Of a stretch of 5,591 nt of DNA, positions 3,923-5,591 are shown piece by piece. Position 1 is the stretch's first letter, and each line of letters starts with the position of its first letter. Under the pieces are notes generated by a model. That model did no database searches and was not told the DNA's origin. It saw only the letters and a program-made list of their open reading frames with translations. The DNA is from Methanobacteriota archaeon (GTDB taxonomy: Archaea > Thermoplasmatota > Thermoplasmata > RBG-16-68-12): positions 1 to 5,591 of the forward strand of contig VBLS01000125.1 in NCBI GenBank assembly GCA_005878635.1, given 5' to 3'. A program made the translations under genes and the position numbers.

Positions 3923-5591
3923 TCACCGGTACAGGATGTTTTCCTCGCGGCGGCCGCGGTCGACTCCCTTCTTGAACTTCTTGTCGAACTCCTCGTAGAA
4001 CTTGATCGTGTCCGCATCGATGCTCGGCCGGACCACTTTGATCGCTTCCTGGAACTGGGCCATGGTGACCTTCTTCGCATGCTTCGTCTCCCGCAACGCG
4101 ATCATCGCGGACTCGCGGCACAGGCCTTCGATGTCTGCGCCGGAGTATCCATCCAGGTCGACCGCGAGCTCCTCCAGGTCGACGCCCTCGAGGGGCATGC
4201 CCTTGGTGTGGACCTTCAGGATCGCGAGGCGCGCATCCTTGTTCGGCGTGGGCACCAGGAGGATGCGATCGAACCGGCCCGTCCGGAGCATGGCCGGATC
4301 GAGCCGATCGGGTCGGTTCGTCGCGCCGATCACGCAGACCCCTTCCAGGGTTTCTAGCCCATCCATCGAGGTCAGGAGCTGGTTGACGACGCGCTCGCTC
4401 ACCCCGCTATCCGTGTCGAAGCCCCGGACGTGCGCGACCGCGTCCAATTCATCGAGGAAGACGATGCAAGGCGCGACCTGCTTCGCCTTCTTGAAGATCA
4501 TGCGGACCGCCTTCTCGGATTCTCCGACCCACTTCGACATGACCTCGGGTCCCTTGATCGAAATGAAGTTCGCCTCCGACTCCGTCGCGACCGCCTTCGC
4601 CAGGAGCGTCTTGCCGGAGCCCGGCGGGCCATAGAGGAGGATGCCGCGAGGCGGACGAATCCCCATGCGCTTGAACGCGTCCGGGTCCTTGAGGGGCATC
4701 TCGACGGCTTCGCGGAGTTTCATCTTCACATCCTCGAGGCCGCCCACGTCGGTCCAGCTCACGCGCGGGACCTCCACGAGGACCTCCCGCATCGCGCTCG
4801 GCTCGACTTCCTTCAAGGCCTGCTTGAAATCGTCCGAGGTGACGCGCATCTTCTCGAGCGTCTCCGCGGGGATCGGCTTGTCCAAATCGATGTCCGGAAG
4901 GTAGCGCCGGAGCGCTTTCATGGCGGCCTCCCGAGCGAGCGCCGCCAGGTCCGCGCCAACGAATCCGTGGCAGACGTCGGCGAGCTCGGAAAGGAGCGCG
5001 TCTCGGTCCTCCTCCGCGCCTTCGATCGGCATGCCGCGGGTGTGAATCTGCAAGACCTCCTTCCGTCCCATCCGGTCCGGCACTCCGATCTCGATCTCGC
5101 GGTCGAAACGACCGGGCCGGCGTAGCGCGGGATCGATCGCCTCGTCCCGATTCGTCGCGCCGATCACGATGACTTGGCCACGGCCGGAGAGGCCGTCCAT
5201 CAACGTGAGGAGCTGGGCGACGACCCGACGCTCGACCTCGCCGGTGACCTCCTCACGTTTCGGCGCGATCGAGTCGAGTTCGTCGATGAACAGGACGCTC
5301 GGGGCGTTCTTCTGCGCCTCCTCGAATTTCTCACGAAGGCGTTCCTCGCTCTGCCCGTAGTACTTCGACATGATCTCCGGGCCTTGAATCGAATAGAAGT
5401 TCGCGCCCGCCTCGTTCGCGACGGCCTTTGCGATGAGGGTCTTGCCCGTCCCCGGCGGGCCATAAAGGAGCACGCCCTTCGGCGGATCGATGCCGAGCCG
5501 CTCGAACAGTTCCGCGTGCTTCAGCGGGAGCTCGATCATCTCGCGGACTTTCATCAGCTCCTCTTTCAACCCGCCGATGTCCTCGTAGGTC
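3923..5591 (-). CDS. cdc48: Cdc48/VAT-type double AAA+ ATPase, 5' end off the window
   Basis: Cdc48 is a homohexameric unfoldase that threads proteins through its pore using ATP. The frame is open to the right edge, where TYEDIGGLKEEL (5555-5590) is the classic linker into D1. The substrate-binding N domain therefore lies outside the window, and no start is present; the TTG at 5569 is an internal Leu. Numbering that Leu as 1, D1 has Walker A GPPGTGKT (37-44), pore loop KYYG (69-72), Walker B FIDELD (94-99), sensor GATNR (137-141) and arginine fingers R151 and R154. D2 has Walker A GPPGSGKT (314-321), pore loop KWVG (346-349), Walker B FLDELD (371-376), GATNRPD (415-421) and arginines R429 and R432. 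Both rings look active. The C-terminus ends ILYR, a hydrophobic-Tyr-X motif of the kind that docks ATPases onto the 20S proteasome. D2 lacks two usual prolines (H380, T430). Confidence 0.96.
   Translation of the reverse strand, partial: TYEDIGGLKEELMKVREMIELPLKHAELFERLGIDPPKGVLLYGPPGTGKTLIAKAVANEAGANFYSIQGPEIMSKYYGQSEERLREKFEEAQKNAPSVLFIDELDSIAPKREEVTGEVERRVVAQLLTLMDGLSGRGQVIVIGATNRDEAIDPALRRPGRFDREIEIGVPDRMGRKEVLQIHTRGMPIEGAEEDRDALLSELADVCHGFVGADLAALAREAAMKALRRYLPDIDLDKPIPAETLEKMRVTSDDFKQALKEVEPSAMREVLVEVPRVSWTDVGGLEDVKMKLREAVEMPLKDPDAFKRMGIRPPRGILLYGPPGSGKTLLAKAVATESEANFISIKGPEVMSKWVGESEKAVRMIFKKAKQVAPCIVFLDELDAVAHVRGFDTDSGVSERVVNQLLTSMDGLETLEGVCVIGATNRPDRLDPAMLRTGRFDRILLVPTPNKDARLAILKVHTKGMPLEGVDLEELAVDLDGYSGADIEGLCRESAMIALRETKHAKKVTMAQFQEAIKVVRPSIDADTIKFYEEFDKKFKKGVDRGRREENILYR

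Noticed and set aside
3179..4357. A 392-codon plus-strand frame opposite the four-TM and cdc48 genes, plus a 231-codon one at 4430-5125.
   Set aside because: Both are mirror frames of firmly identified minus-strand genes. Their products are Arg/Asp/Glu-rich without motifs, and the first crosses the intergenic gap with no ribosome site.

Overview
The window (5,591 bases, GC-rich) looks like archaeal chromosome. The evidence is a Cdc48/VAT-type double AAA+ ATPase with a C-terminal proteasome-docking motif, a stand-alone PRC-barrel protein of the euryarchaeal type, TATA-like boxes about 25 bases from plausible transcript starts, and Shine-Dalgarno motifs of the GGAGG/GGTGAT kind. High GC together with this gene set suggests a GC-rich euryarchaeal lineage, perhaps Thermoplasmatota. 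That lineage is an inference, not something the sequence proves.

Layout. Bases 2-64 hold the last 20 codons of an upstream plus-strand gene. A short AT-richer gap with a TATA-like box (89-95) precedes a tight four-gene plus-strand operon (135-2836). The four genes are (1) a double zinc-ribbon protein with an N-terminal octapeptide repeat array, (2) a three-TM NfeD/YuaF-like protein with an OB-fold tail, (3) a flotillin, and (4) a 54-codon GTG-start small ORF. Gaps between them are 4, 12 and 7 bases, so co-transcription and probable translational coupling are expected. Three minus-strand genes converge on this operon: a 78-aa PRC-barrel protein (2855-3091), a 220-aa four-TM protein (3206-3868), and cdc48, which runs off the right edge (3923-5591).

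How they fit together. NfeD plus flotillin is the known core of a membrane-microdomain scaffold. Here it is bracketed by a zinc-ribbon protein and a tiny acidic helical protein, which are candidate accessory or regulatory partners. On the other strand, Cdc48 is an unfoldase whose final residues (Leu-Tyr-Arg) fit the HbYX rule for docking on the 20S proteasome. The PRC-barrel protein resembles the small archaeal PRC proteins that include cell-division adaptors. The four-TM protein is an orphan that appears to be built from two copies of a two-TM unit.

Most worth a second look: the octapeptide array fused to zinc ribbons at the head of a flotillin operon, the unlisted small ORF closing that operon, the internal duplication in the four-TM protein, and a perfect 13-base palindrome in the PRC-barrel promoter region. 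No CRISPR array, mobile element, tRNA or rRNA was seen.
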